Positions 1 to 6,718 are shown, counted from the first letter of the stretch. The stretch is 10,729 nucleotides of DNA from JANNGZ01 sp031404155 (GCA_031404155.1 JANNGZ010000045.1:1-10729), one strand, 5' to 3'. Numbers and translations are program-made. The notes: generated from the letters alone by a model not told the origin.

Positions 1-118
1 GGCAGGGGTCGTGGTAGTAGACCGACCGCCGCGTCGTCGGTCTGGGCAGCTGGCCCGAGGCCTGGGCGAGCAGCTCGGCCAGCGACAGGATCTCGGTGGG
101 CAGCGACACGCCCTCGCC
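1..118 (-). pseudogene. Fragment resembling a cysteine-rich (CCG-type) Fe-S oxidoreductase
   Basis: Read on the minus strand, the first ~118 bases give a protein-like stretch. It has a helix of the type PTEILSLAELLAQASGQL and ends at the window edge in VYYHDPC. An HDPC motif after a short strand is typical of the CCG cysteine-rich domain found in glycolate-oxidase and heterodisulfide-reductase-like Fe-S subunits, where it binds a cluster or takes part in electron transfer. Only about 39 residues are visible, so the identification is tentative. The fragment continues out of the window to the left. On its upstream side it is cut by a switch to amidase coding sequence on the other strand between ~118 and ~137. 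It shares no operon logic with what follows, which supports a join of unrelated sequence. Confidence 0.4.
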
Positions 119-129
119 GGGATACTGGC

Positions 130-686
130 CCGCGCTGCCGCAGACGCCGGCCCCGCCTGCCGAGGCGCCGCCGATGGCGCAAGGCCGCATCGATCGGCTG
201 GTGATCGTCGCGATCGACCCCGGCCATGGCGGTGAAGACCCCGGCGCCATCGGCCCGAGCGGCCTGCGCGAGAAAGACGTGGTGCTCGCGATCGCGCTCC
301 AGTTGCGCGAGAGGCTCAACGCCAACACCGGCATGCGGGCGATGCTGACCCGCGACGCCGATTTCTTCGTCCCGCTCGGCCAGCGTGTCGCGAAGGCGCG
401 ACGGGTGCAGGCCGACCTGTTCGTCTCGATCCACGCCGATGCGTTCTTCACGCCGCAGGCGCGTGGCGCTTCGGTGTTCGCGCTGTCCGACAAGGGCGCC
501 AGCAGCAGCGCCGCGCGCTGGATGGCCGAACGCGAGAACGCGGCCGATCTGGTCGGCGGCATCAATGCCAAGGCGGCCGATGCGACCGTGATGCGCACCC
601 TGCTCGACATGAGCACCGCAGCGCAGATCAAGGACAGCCTGCGTCTGGGCAACGAGGTACTGGGCCGCATCGGTCAGGTCGGCCGC
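130..686 (+). pseudogene. AmiC-type N-acetylmuramoyl-L-alanine amidase, catalytic-domain fragment (copy 1)
   Basis: This stretch encodes the catalytic domain of a zinc amidase that cleaves the bond between muramic acid and the peptide stem during daughter-cell separation. It begins in a proline-rich linker (QTPAPPAEAPP) like the one in copy 2. It continues through IDPGHGGEDPG (first zinc His), LREKDVV (zinc Glu) and SIHADAF (second zinc His), and runs to LGNEVLGRIGQVGR. The expected next residues (LHK and the final ~60 residues with the catalytic Glu region) are absent. At 672-686 the sequence turns into the reverse complement of another amidase copy. The 5' side lacks the signal peptide and AMIN domain and has no proper start; the GTG at 96 lies in unrelated sequence. 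It is therefore a fragment broken at both ends. The reading frame stays open to 1460 only because the antisense of copy 2 happens to lack stops. Confidence 0.85.
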
Positions 687-1052
687 GTTCTCGCGGTCGG
701 CCATCCAGCGCGCGGCACTGCTGCTCGCGCCCTTGTCGGACAGCGCGAACACCGACGCACCGCGCGCCTGCGGCGGGAAAAAGGCGTCGGCGTGGATCGA
801 GATGAACAGGTCGGCCTGGACCCGGCGCGCCTTGGCGATGCGCTGGCCGAGCGGGACGAAGAAATCGGCGTCGCGCGTCAGCATCGCGCGCATGCCGGGG
901 TTGGCGTTCAGCCGCTCGCGCAACTGCAGCGCGATGGCGAGCACCACGTCTTTCTCGCGCAGGCCGCTCGGGCCGACGGCGCCGGGGTCTTCGCCGCCGT
1001 GGCCGGGGTCGATGGCAACGATGACGAGGCGGTCGATACGGCCCTGCGTCAT
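174..1052. repeat. Large diverged inverted repeat made by two amidase copies
   Basis: The arms are 174-554 and 672-1052, and paired positions sum to 1226 throughout, so the alignment has no gaps. I counted about 38 differences in roughly 380 bp (about 90% identity). About three quarters are third-position changes, and only about eight residues change. The 117-bp spacer (555-671) is the continuation of copy 1 only. At the join, 15 bases (672-686) fit both copy 1 on the plus strand (GQVGR) and copy 2 on the minus strand (AADLT). Confidence 0.9.
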
Positions 1053-1691
1053 CGGCGGCGGGGCGGCTTCGGGTGCCGGGGTCTGGCGCGCCGGAACCGA
1101 GGCCGAGGCCAGCGGCGGCAACGCAGGCGGCCCGCCAACCACCGGCGCGGCGGGCAGCGGGGGTTTGCCGAGCTTGCCGATCAGCTCGCCGAGCGCATCT
1201 TTCACTGCCGCGGCGGCTTGCTGCTCAGCCAGTTCTTTCTCGCGGATCAGCGCCAGCAGCGGGTCGGGCGGCGTGGTCGGGTAGAGGTCGAACACCAGCC
1301 GGTCGCGGTAGGCCGCCACCGGCGCGAGGGTGAACACCTGCGGCGCGGTGTGCTGCTTCAGGTCGAACACCAGGCGCACCACGCGCGGCTGGTTCTGGCC
1401 GACGCGAACACCGGCAATGAACGGGTCGTCGCTCTGCACCTTGCCGACCAGTTCGCGTAAGCCCGGGCTCAGCTCCAGGCCGTCGATGTCGACCACCAGC
1501 CGGGCCGGATTGTCGGCCACGAAGTGCTTCGCCGTGAGCGCTGCGTCGGATTCGATCGTGACCCGGGTGTACTCGTCGGCCGGCCACACCCGCACGGCCA
1601 CGATGCTCGCGCCCCAGGCGAGTTCGCGCGCACCGAGCAGCAGCACGAGCGCGCCGCCGCGCGTGAGCAGGCCGCGCCGCGAGGTCGTCAT
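672..1691 (-). pseudogene. amiC: N-acetylmuramoyl-L-alanine amidase AmiC, C-terminally truncated (copy 2)
   Basis: This periplasmic septal amidase splits peptidoglycan for cell separation. The ATG at 1691 overlaps the tsaE stop as ATGA, so the two genes are probably translationally coupled. Residues 1-28 look like a Tat signal (TTSRRGLL followed by a hydrophobic stretch), as in AmiC. An AMIN domain follows at about residues 29-135, then a Pro/Ala-rich linker to about 212. The amidase_3 domain has His231 (PGHGG), Glu246 (LREKD) and His300 (SIHAD) as zinc ligands. Homology ends near residue 340 (ENAADL), at the join with copy 1. About 80-100 residues are then missing, including the C-terminal catalytic Glu segment. 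The antisense frame beyond the join stays open to the window edge but has no amidase character. The N-terminal part looks intact, so the truncation is more likely the join than decay. Confidence 0.88.
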
Positions 1692-2170
1692 GGCAGCAGC
1701 GCCAGGCCGCGGGCACTTTGGGCGCAAAAGATGGCCGTGCGCCCATCATCGTCGCCGATGGCAATGTCGATCGACAGATCGGCCGTGGGCAGCAGGCCGG
1801 CCGCCTTCTCGGGCCACTCGGCGATCTTCAAGCCCGGGCTCGCATACACATCGCGAAAGCCGGCGTCTTCCCACTCCTGCGGGTCGTCGAAGCGGAAGAA
1901 ATCGAAATGCCAGATGTCGCCGCCAGCCAACTCATAAGGCTCCATCACCGCGTAGGTCGGGCTCTTCACGCGGCCCTGCACGCCCAGCGCGTGCAGCAGG
2001 TGACGCACGAAGGTGGTCTTGCCCGCGCCCAGCGGGCCGCGCAACTCAACGGTGGCCTGGCGCAACGCCGGCCGCGTGGCCAGCCTCTGCGCCGTGGCGG
2101 CGCACGCCGCCTCGTCGCGCCAGTGCGCGCTGCGGGTTCCTAGAATCGGCGGATGGGAGTCGAGGCTCAA
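1688..2170 (-). CDS. tsaE: tRNA threonylcarbamoyladenosine biosynthesis ATPase TsaE
   Basis: TsaE is the P-loop ATPase that works with TsaB and TsaD in making t6A37 on ANN-decoding tRNAs in the cytoplasm. Visible motifs are Walker A GPLGAGKTT (residues 45-53 from the TTG start), the conserved KSPTYAV segment (69-75), the Walker B-like HFDFFRF (88-94) and the conserved EWPEKA (118-123). The stop TGA (1690-1688) overlaps the amiC ATG, giving a tsaE-amiC operon. The start is uncertain, because there is no ATG or GTG in a sensible place. I use TTG at 2170, which overlaps the divergent queG start by 18 bases and gives 160 residues, close to the family's usual 150-170. An unusual ATT codon at about 2155-2153 or a longer upstream start cannot be excluded. 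The product call is secure and the N-terminus is not. Confidence 0.9.
   Translation of the reverse strand: MSLDSHPPILGTRSAHWRDEAACAATAQRLATRPALRQATVELRGPLGAGKTTFVRHLLHALGVQGRVKSPTYAVMEPYELAGGDIWHFDFFRFDDPQEWEDAGFRDVYASPGLKIAEWPEKAAGLLPTADLSIDIAIGDDDGRTAIFCAQSARGLALLP
2141..2146 (+). promoter_or_regulatory. Candidate -10 box for a leaderless queG transcript
   Basis: TAGAAT lies six bases before the queG ATG at 2153. A transcript initiating about seven bases after the box would begin at the start codon itself. No Shine-Dalgarno sequence precedes the ATG (the bases are CGGCGG), which agrees with a leaderless mRNA. I see no clear -35 element. Confidence 0.45.
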
Positions 2171-3269
2171 ACGGTGGATGGCGCGAAGTTGCTGGCGCAA
2201 GTGCGCGCGTGGGCGACGGAGCTTGGATTTTCCCAGATCGGCGTGGCCGACGTCGATTTGTCCACCGCCGAGCCGGGGCTCACCGCCTGGCTCGCGGCCG
2301 GCGCGCACGGCAGCATGCACTACATGGCCGCGCACGGCCTGAAGCGCGCCCGCCCGGCCGAGCTGGTGCCGGGCACGCTGCGCGTGATCACCGCGCGCAT
2401 GGACTATCTGCCACGCAACACGCCGGAAGGCTGGCAGGCCGTCGAATGGCAGCGCCTGGCCGAGCCGCAGCAGGCGGCGGTGTCGATCTACGCCCGCGGC
2501 CGCGACTATCACAAGGTGCTGCGCTCGCGGCTGCAGGCGTTGTCGGCGCGCATCGCTGAGGCGATCGGCCCGTTCGGCCACCGCGTGTTCACCGATTCGG
2601 CGCCGCTGCTCGAAGCCGAACTCGCCACCCCGCAGCGGCATCGGCTGGCGCGGCAAGCACACGCTGGCGCTGCACCGCGAGGCGGGCTCGATGTTCTTCC
2701 TCGGCGAGATCTGCGTCGACATTGCGCTGCCGCTCACCGAACCCGCGACGGCACACTGCGGGCAATGCACCGCCTGCATCGACGTCTGCCCGACGCAGGC
2801 CATCGTCGGCCCGTACCGGCTCGACGCGCGACGCTGCATTTCCTACCTGACGATCGAGCACGACGGGCCGATCCCGCCCGAGCTGCGCGCGGCCATCGGC
2901 AACCGCATCTACGGCTGCGACGACTGCCAGCTTGTCTGCCCGTGGAACAAGTACGCGCAGCGCAGCCCCTTGCCCGACTTCGACGCGCGCGAGCCGATCG
3001 GCAACGCCGCGCTGCTGGCGCTGTGGGCCTGGAGCGAAGATGAATTCCTGCATCACACCGAAGGCAGCGCGATCCGGCGCATCGGGTACCAACGCTGGCA
3101 GCGCAACCTGGCCGTTGCGATAGGCAATGCACTGCGAGCCGGGCCGAGCCACGAACTCGGGCACGCCCTGAGCGAGCGGCTTGCGGGCGCCAGCCCGTTG
3201 CTGGCCGAGCACATCGTTTGGGCGTTGGGCCAGCGGCCGGGTCAGTCAGCATTTCAAGCGGAGTGCTAA
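2153..3269 (+). pseudogene. queG: Epoxyqueuosine reductase QueG, with a one-base frameshift
   Basis: QueG is the cobalamin-dependent Fe-S enzyme that reduces epoxyqueuosine to queuosine in tRNA. The ATG at 2153 starts an N-terminal domain reading GFSQIGVADVDL, with an HYM motif (HGSMHYM) and the Asp148 segment FTDSAPLLEAELA; this Asp matches the catalytic Asp region of the family. The frame then shifts. The CCCC run at 2628-2631 has one base too many, and after correction the sequence continues as RSGIGWRGKHTLALHREAG. Two 4Fe-4S motifs follow, CGQCTACIDVCP and CDDCQLVCPWNK, then a C-terminal helical tail ending at TAA 3267-3269. Corrected, it would encode 371 residues, normal for QueG. All motifs are conserved on both sides, so a homopolymer sequencing or assembly error is more likely than a dead gene. 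It is divergent from tsaE. Confidence 0.92.
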
Positions 3270-3288
3270 AGTAAGGATTCCTTACTTT
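3268..3288. promoter_or_regulatory. 21-bp palindrome, candidate operator of the antitoxin-toxin pair
   Basis: AAAGTAAGGA and TCCTTACTTT flank a single T, so ten base pairs per arm match perfectly. The palindrome sits 15 bases upstream of the antitoxin start and overlaps the last two bases of the queG stop codon. AbrB/VapB-type antitoxins usually repress their own operon by binding a palindrome in this position, so an autoregulatory operator is the likely role. There is no U-tract after it, so it does not look like an intrinsic terminator of queG. Confidence 0.65.
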
Positions 3289-3303
3289 CGTCGAAAGCAG
3301 ATT

Positions 3304-3528
3304 GTGCTTGCGAAGATCACCGCCAAGAACCAGCTCACGCTGCCGAAGAGCGTCACGGCGTCCATCGGCGCCACCGAATACTTCGATGTGGTCGCCCGCG
3401 ACGGCCAGATCATCCTGACGCCGGTTCGCATCCAGCGCGGCGACGCGGTGCGGGCCAAGCTGGCCGAGCTCGGCCTCGGCGAGGCCGATGTCCCGGCGGC
3501 CGTGGCGTGGGCGCGCAAGCGACGCTGA
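3304..3528 (+). CDS. AbrB/SpoVT-type (VapB-like) antitoxin
   Basis: This is a small DNA-binding antitoxin of 74 residues. The N-terminal swapped-hairpin motif AKITAKNQLTLPKSV (residues 3-17), followed by DVVARDGQIILTPV, is the classic AbrB/MazE-like beta-strand DNA-binding fold. The C-terminal part, KLAELGLGEADVPAAVAWARKRR, is the helical tail that would wrap around and inhibit the toxin. I chose the GTG at 3304 because homology begins there and a weak purine-rich site (GAAAG at 3293-3297) lies at suitable distance. The open frame extends further upstream but overlaps queG and the palindrome without homology. The toxin gene starts nine bases after the stop, so they form a bicistron. It probably represses its own promoter through the palindrome at 3268-3288. 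Confidence 0.83.
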   Translation: MLAKITAKNQLTLPKSVTASIGATEYFDVVARDGQIILTPVRIQRGDAVRAKLAELGLGEADVPAAVAWARKRR

Positions 3529-3537
3529 GGCAGCGCC

Positions 3538-3978
3538 GTGCCCGCCAAGGCCTCGAAGCCGCCGCTGGTGGTGTTCGATACCAACGTCGTGCTGTCCGCG
3601 CTGGTCTTCGCCGGTGGCCGACCGGCCTTGCTGCGAGCGGCCTGGCAAAGCGGGCGCTGTGTGCCGATCGCCTCAACGGCCACGGCGGCCGAGTTGATGC
3701 GCGTCCTGGCCTATCCGAAGTTCAAGCTGTCGGCGGCCGACCGTGAGGAGTTGCTGGCCGACTACCTGCCCTGCTGTCGCAGCGTGCGCATTCCCGCCCG
3801 CTTGCCCAAGCTGCCGCGGTGCCGCGACCCGAACGATCAAATGTTCATCGAGTTGGCGGCCATCGGCGGGGCGGATTTTCTTGTCTCGGGCGACAAGAAT
3901 CTGCTCGCGCTGGCGCCTGATTTCGGCCAGCGCATCGTGACCGTCGACGCCTTCCTCGGTCACCTGGGTGCGGCATGA
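3538..3978 (+). CDS. PIN-domain toxin (putative ribonuclease, PIN_3/COG1569-like)
   Basis: A 146-residue single-domain PIN protein, the usual toxin partner of an AbrB-like antitoxin, which cleaves RNA with a metal-binding acidic triad or tetrad. The acidic positions are visible: Asp14 in VVFDTNVVLSAL, Glu52 in TAAELMRVL, Asp97 and Asp100 in CRDPNDQMFIELA, and Asp119 in LVSGDKNLLAL. The order and spacing fit the family in which the toxin is annotated as a putative toxin-antitoxin component of the PIN family, rather than classic short VapC. The start is GTG at 3538, nine bases after the antitoxin stop. No key residue is missing, so the toxin looks active. The actual RNA target cannot be told from sequence. 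Confidence 0.85.
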   Translation: MPAKASKPPLVVFDTNVVLSALVFAGGRPALLRAAWQSGRCVPIASTATAAELMRVLAYPKFKLSAADREELLADYLPCCRSVRIPARLPKLPRCRDPNDQMFIELAAIGGADFLVSGDKNLLALAPDFGQRIVTVDAFLGHLGAA

Positions 3979-4099
3979 CCGGCCAGCGGCGCCATCGCGC
4001 GGCAGCGCATGGCAACGGGCGAGCGGAGCCCTGCCGCAGCGCACAGCGGGCTCGGCCGCCGGCCCAAGAGCACGCTCTCGCAGCGGTGGGACCAGTGCT

Positions 4100-4636
4100 T
4101 CATCGTGAGACTCGACGTTCGCGTTCAGCGCTCGCGGGGCCCGGCCTGCGCAGCCTGACCATTTCGAGCGGCTCCCGGCCCACAAACCAGCGCCGGCACT
4201 CGACGAAGCCGAACGCCGCATAGAGGGCCAGCGCCGGCGCGTTGCCCGCCCCGGTCTCCACCGTCATCGGCTGGTCACCGTGTCGCTTCACCACCGCCGC
4301 CATCAGGAGCGTTGCAATGCCTCGGCGTTGAGCGGCCGGGGCAACGGCCAGCGAAGCGATGTTCATGGCGCCCGTCTCTTCATCCGGCCCGACGCTGACC
4401 GCACCCACCAGGCGCAAACCGTCGAACGCTGCGACAAACCGCTCTTGCGCGGCCTGAACATCCCGGACCGTGCGCTCGAGCGGCGGAAAGCTGGCGGCAC
4501 CCAGCAGGGCCGCTTCCTGCGCATACGCAGCCAGGTGAACGGCGTGGATTCGCCCGGCGTTCGACGCCAGCCGGTGATCGATCGCTGCGATGCGAACCCC
4601 GCCTTGAGTGGCCTTCGAGATCGAAGTCGATCGCAC
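4100..4636 (-). CDS. GNAT-family N-acetyltransferase
   Basis: This 178-residue protein has the GNAT acetyl-CoA fold. Motif A is seen as NIASLAVAPAAQRRGIATLL (residues 92-111), with the Q/R-x-x-G-x-A loop that holds the pyrophosphate of acetyl-CoA. Motif B follows as ETGAGNAPALALYAAFGFVE. The acceptor substrate cannot be inferred. I chose GTG at 4636 because AGGAG (plus-strand CTCCT at 4644-4648) lies seven bases upstream, the best ribosome-binding site in this part of the window. Upstream ATG codons in the same frame lie in low-homology sequence overlapping the next gene. It is convergent to the toxin (121 bases apart, no U-tract terminator seen) and divergent from the Bug-family gene, with a 187-base shared upstream region. 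Confidence 0.82.
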   Translation of the reverse strand: MRSTSISKATQGGVRIAAIDHRLASNAGRIHAVHLAAYAQEAALLGAASFPPLERTVRDVQAAQERFVAAFDGLRLVGAVSVGPDEETGAMNIASLAVAPAAQRRGIATLLMAAVVKRHGDQPMTVETGAGNAPALALYAAFGFVECRRWFVGREPLEMVRLRRPGPASAERERRVSR

Positions 4637-4743
4637 GCCTGCGCTCCTGCCGGTGGTGGATGTGGGTCGATGTTCGCCGCCGGCAACGCATGCGACCGCC
4701 AGCCAGTGTGCCAGTGAGTGCCGTTCGCTGGCGCGGCTGCGGG

Positions 4744-4749
4744 TATGCT
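4744..4749 (+). promoter_or_regulatory. Weak candidate -10 box before the Bug-family gene
   Basis: TATGCT in the context GGGTATGCTG lies 74 bases before the ATG at 4824, within the 187-base divergent region. The -35 is poor (GTTCGC-like at 4723-4728, spacer 15). Supporting evidence is thin beyond position and composition. Confidence 0.25.
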
Positions 4750-4823
4750 GTCGCCCGCGCGACTCTCCGGCCTGCCGGAGCCCGCCATCCCACCGCCGCA
4801 ACCCATTCACCGCAGGACACACC

Positions 4824-5807
4824 ATGACCCGCAGCTTCCTTCCCTCGATCACCCGGGCCGCGCTCGCCGCGCTCGGCGTGGCACTGGCCGGCGCCGCCTG
4901 GGCCCAAACCTATCCGGCCAAGCCGGTGCGCCTGATCGTGCCCTTCGCGCCCGGCGGCACGACCGACATCGTGGCCCGCGTCACGGCCGAGAAGATCAAC
5001 GCGCCGCTCGGGCAGACGATGGTGGTCGAGAACAAGGCCGGCGGCGGCGGCTCGATCGGCGCGCTCGAGGTGATCCGCGCCGCGCCCGACGGCTACTCGC
5101 TGGGCATGGCCACGGTGTCGACCACGGCCGCCAACCCGGCCATCAACCCCAAGATCGCGTACAACCCTATCACCGACTTCACGCCCATCATCAATGTGGC
5201 GGCCACGCCCAATGTGATCGCCGTTCACCCCTCGTTCCCGGCCCGTGATTACAAGAGCTTTCTGGCCGAGCTGAAGGCCAACCCCGGCAAGTACAGCTTT
5301 GCCAGCAGCGGCACCGGCGGCATCGGGCATCTGCAGATGGAGCTGTACAAGAGTTTGACGGGTGTGTTCGTGGCTCACATCCCCTACCGCGGTGCGGGCC
5401 CGGCGCTGAACGACACGGTGGCGGGCCAAGTGCCGATTATTTTTGACAATCTGCCCTCGGCCTTGCCCTTCATCAAGGATGGCCGATTGATCCCCATCGT
5501 TGTTGCCGCACCCCAGCGCCTGAGCCAGTTGCCCAATGTGCCGACCTTCAAGGAACTGGGCCTGGAGCCGGTCAATCGGATGGCCTATTACGGCATCCTT
5601 GGCCCCAAGGGTTTGAGCAAGGAGGTAGTGGACAAGGTCCATGCAGCGGTCAAGAAGACGGTGGAGTTGCCGGACGTGAAAAAGCGCATCGAGGACACCG
5701 GCTCCATCATCGTGGCCAACACGCCTGAGCAGTTCGCCGCCCAGATCAAGGCCGAGTTCGAGGTCTACAAGGCCGTGGTAGCGCAGCAAAAGCTCAAGCT
5801 GGAGTGA
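4824..5807 (+). CDS. Bug-family periplasmic solute-binding protein (TctC-like)
   Basis: This is a periplasmic ligand-binding protein of the Bug/TctC family, which captures carboxylates or related small molecules for tripartite tricarboxylate transporters or as an orphan receptor. It is 327 residues long, the usual length. Residues 1-27 form a Sec signal peptide (basic start, AALAALGVALAGAAWA), with predicted cleavage before QTYPAKP. The mature N-terminus carries the family signature PVRLIVPFAPGGTTDIVARV, and later IPYRGAGPALNDTVAGQVPIIFDNLPSALPFI, which lines the ligand site. No tctAB membrane genes are nearby, so it may be an orphan Bug protein, which is common in Burkholderiales. A weak AGGA precedes the ATG. 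The stop TGA overlaps the xerD ATG by one base. The second half (from ~5340) uses more TTG and fewer GC-ending codons than the first. Confidence 0.93.
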   Translation: MTRSFLPSITRAALAALGVALAGAAWAQTYPAKPVRLIVPFAPGGTTDIVARVTAEKINAPLGQTMVVENKAGGGGSIGALEVIRAAPDGYSLGMATVSTTAANPAINPKIAYNPITDFTPIINVAATPNVIAVHPSFPARDYKSFLAELKANPGKYSFASSGTGGIGHLQMELYKSLTGVFVAHIPYRGAGPALNDTVAGQVPIIFDNLPSALPFIKDGRLIPIVVAAPQRLSQLPNVPTFKELGLEPVNRMAYYGILGPKGLSKEVVDKVHAAVKKTVELPDVKKRIEDTGSIIVANTPEQFAAQIKAEFEVYKAVVAQQKLKLE

Positions 5808-6712
5808 TGACGACGGCCGCCACCAGCCTGCAAACTATCAACGGCTTCATTGAGGCCTTATGGCTGGAAGACGGCCTGGCCGCCAACACGCTGGAAGCCT
5901 ACCGGCGCGACCTGAGCCTGCTGGCCGACTGGCTGGCGGCGCAGCCGGACGCCAAGGCTCTGGACCAATGCCTGGAGCCGGACCTGCTGGCTTACGCAAG
6001 CGCGCGGCACGCCGGCAGCCGTGCCACCAGCTCCAACCGGCGCCTGAGTGTGTTCAAGCGCTATTTCCGCTGGGCCTTACGCGAGCAGCGGATTCTGGCC
6101 GACCCGACGCTGCGTTTGCAAAATGCCCGCCAAGCGCTGCGTGTCCCCAAGCTGTTGAGCCAGCAGCAGGTCGAGTTGCTGTTGGCCGCACCCGACACCA
6201 CCACCACACTGGGCCTGCGGGACCGCGCCATGCTGGAGTTGATGTATGCCAGCGGCCTGCGGGTGACCGAGCTGGTGACACTGAAAAGTGTCCATGTCGG
6301 CTTCAAGGAGGCGGCCTTGCGCATCACCGGCAAAGGCTTGAAAGAGCGGCTGGTGCCCTTTGGCGAAGAAGCCCATGCTTGGTTGATGCGCTATTTGCAG
6401 GAGGCCAGGGCCAATCTACTCAAGGGTCAGCGCTGCGACGAGCTCTTCGTCACCATGCGCGGCGCCGGCATGACAAGACAAATGTTCTGGACCCTGGTGA
6501 AAAAGTACGCCGCCCTGGCCGGCATCACCAGCCCCTTGTCGCCGCATACCTTGCGCCATGCCTTTGCCACCCATTTGCTCAACCACGGCGCCGACCTGCG
6601 CGCGGTGCAATTGCTGTTGGGCCATGCCGATCTGTCGACCACGCAGATTTACACCCACGTGGCGCGCGAGCGGCTGAAAGCTATTCACGCTCAGCATCAT
6701 CCGCGCGGCTAG
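5807..6712 (+). CDS. xerD: Site-specific tyrosine recombinase XerD
   Basis: XerD acts with XerC at the dif site to resolve chromosome dimers at cell division. From the ATG at 5807 it has 301 residues, normal for XerD. Residues 8-95 are the SAM-like core-binding domain. The catalytic domain has Arg152 (ASGLRVTEL), Lys176 (TGKGLKERLVPF), His247 and Arg250 (SPHTLRHAFATH), His273 (LLGHADLSTTQ) and Tyr282 (IYTHV), the complete active-site set with spacing matching Escherichia coli XerD within a few residues. The start codon shares one base with the Bug-family stop. A GTG at 5804 in the same frame would overlap more. It ends six bases before the convergent Lrp-type stop, with no terminator between. 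This is the housekeeping enzyme, not a phage or island integrase. Confidence 0.94.
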   Translation: MTTAATSLQTINGFIEALWLEDGLAANTLEAYRRDLSLLADWLAAQPDAKALDQCLEPDLLAYASARHAGSRATSSNRRLSVFKRYFRWALREQRILADPTLRLQNARQALRVPKLLSQQQVELLLAAPDTTTTLGLRDRAMLELMYASGLRVTELVTLKSVHVGFKEAALRITGKGLKERLVPFGEEAHAWLMRYLQEARANLLKGQRCDELFVTMRGAGMTRQMFWTLVKKYAALAGITSPLSPHTLRHAFATHLLNHGADLRAVQLLLGHADLSTTQIYTHVARERLKAIHAQHHPRG

Positions 6713-6718
6713 CTCGCT

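Noticed and set aside
174..1052. Simple fold-back artefact of whole-genome amplification
   Set aside because: The arms differ by about 10%, mostly at synonymous sites, so they are not copies of one molecule.
96..1460. A single 454-codon plus-strand gene
   Set aside because: Only ~130-686 has amidase homology. The rest is the antisense of the minus-strand amiC copy, which happens to be free of stops.
1688..2839. A long minus-strand 383-codon gene covering tsaE and beyond
   Set aside because: Only the last ~155 codons match TsaE. The upstream part is antisense to queG and has no protein-like motifs.
3268..3288. Terminator of queG
   Set aside because: The palindrome is AT-rich, overlaps the stop codon and lacks a following U-tract. 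Its position before the antitoxin fits an operator better.
3979..4099. Intrinsic terminator between the toxin and the acetyltransferase gene
   Set aside because: Inverted GAGCCC/GGGCTC segments exist but have a long spacer and no T run on either strand.
5807..6712. Integrase of a genomic island or phage
   Set aside because: Length, residue spacing and sequence match housekeeping XerD, and no tRNA gene, attachment repeats or phage genes are nearby.
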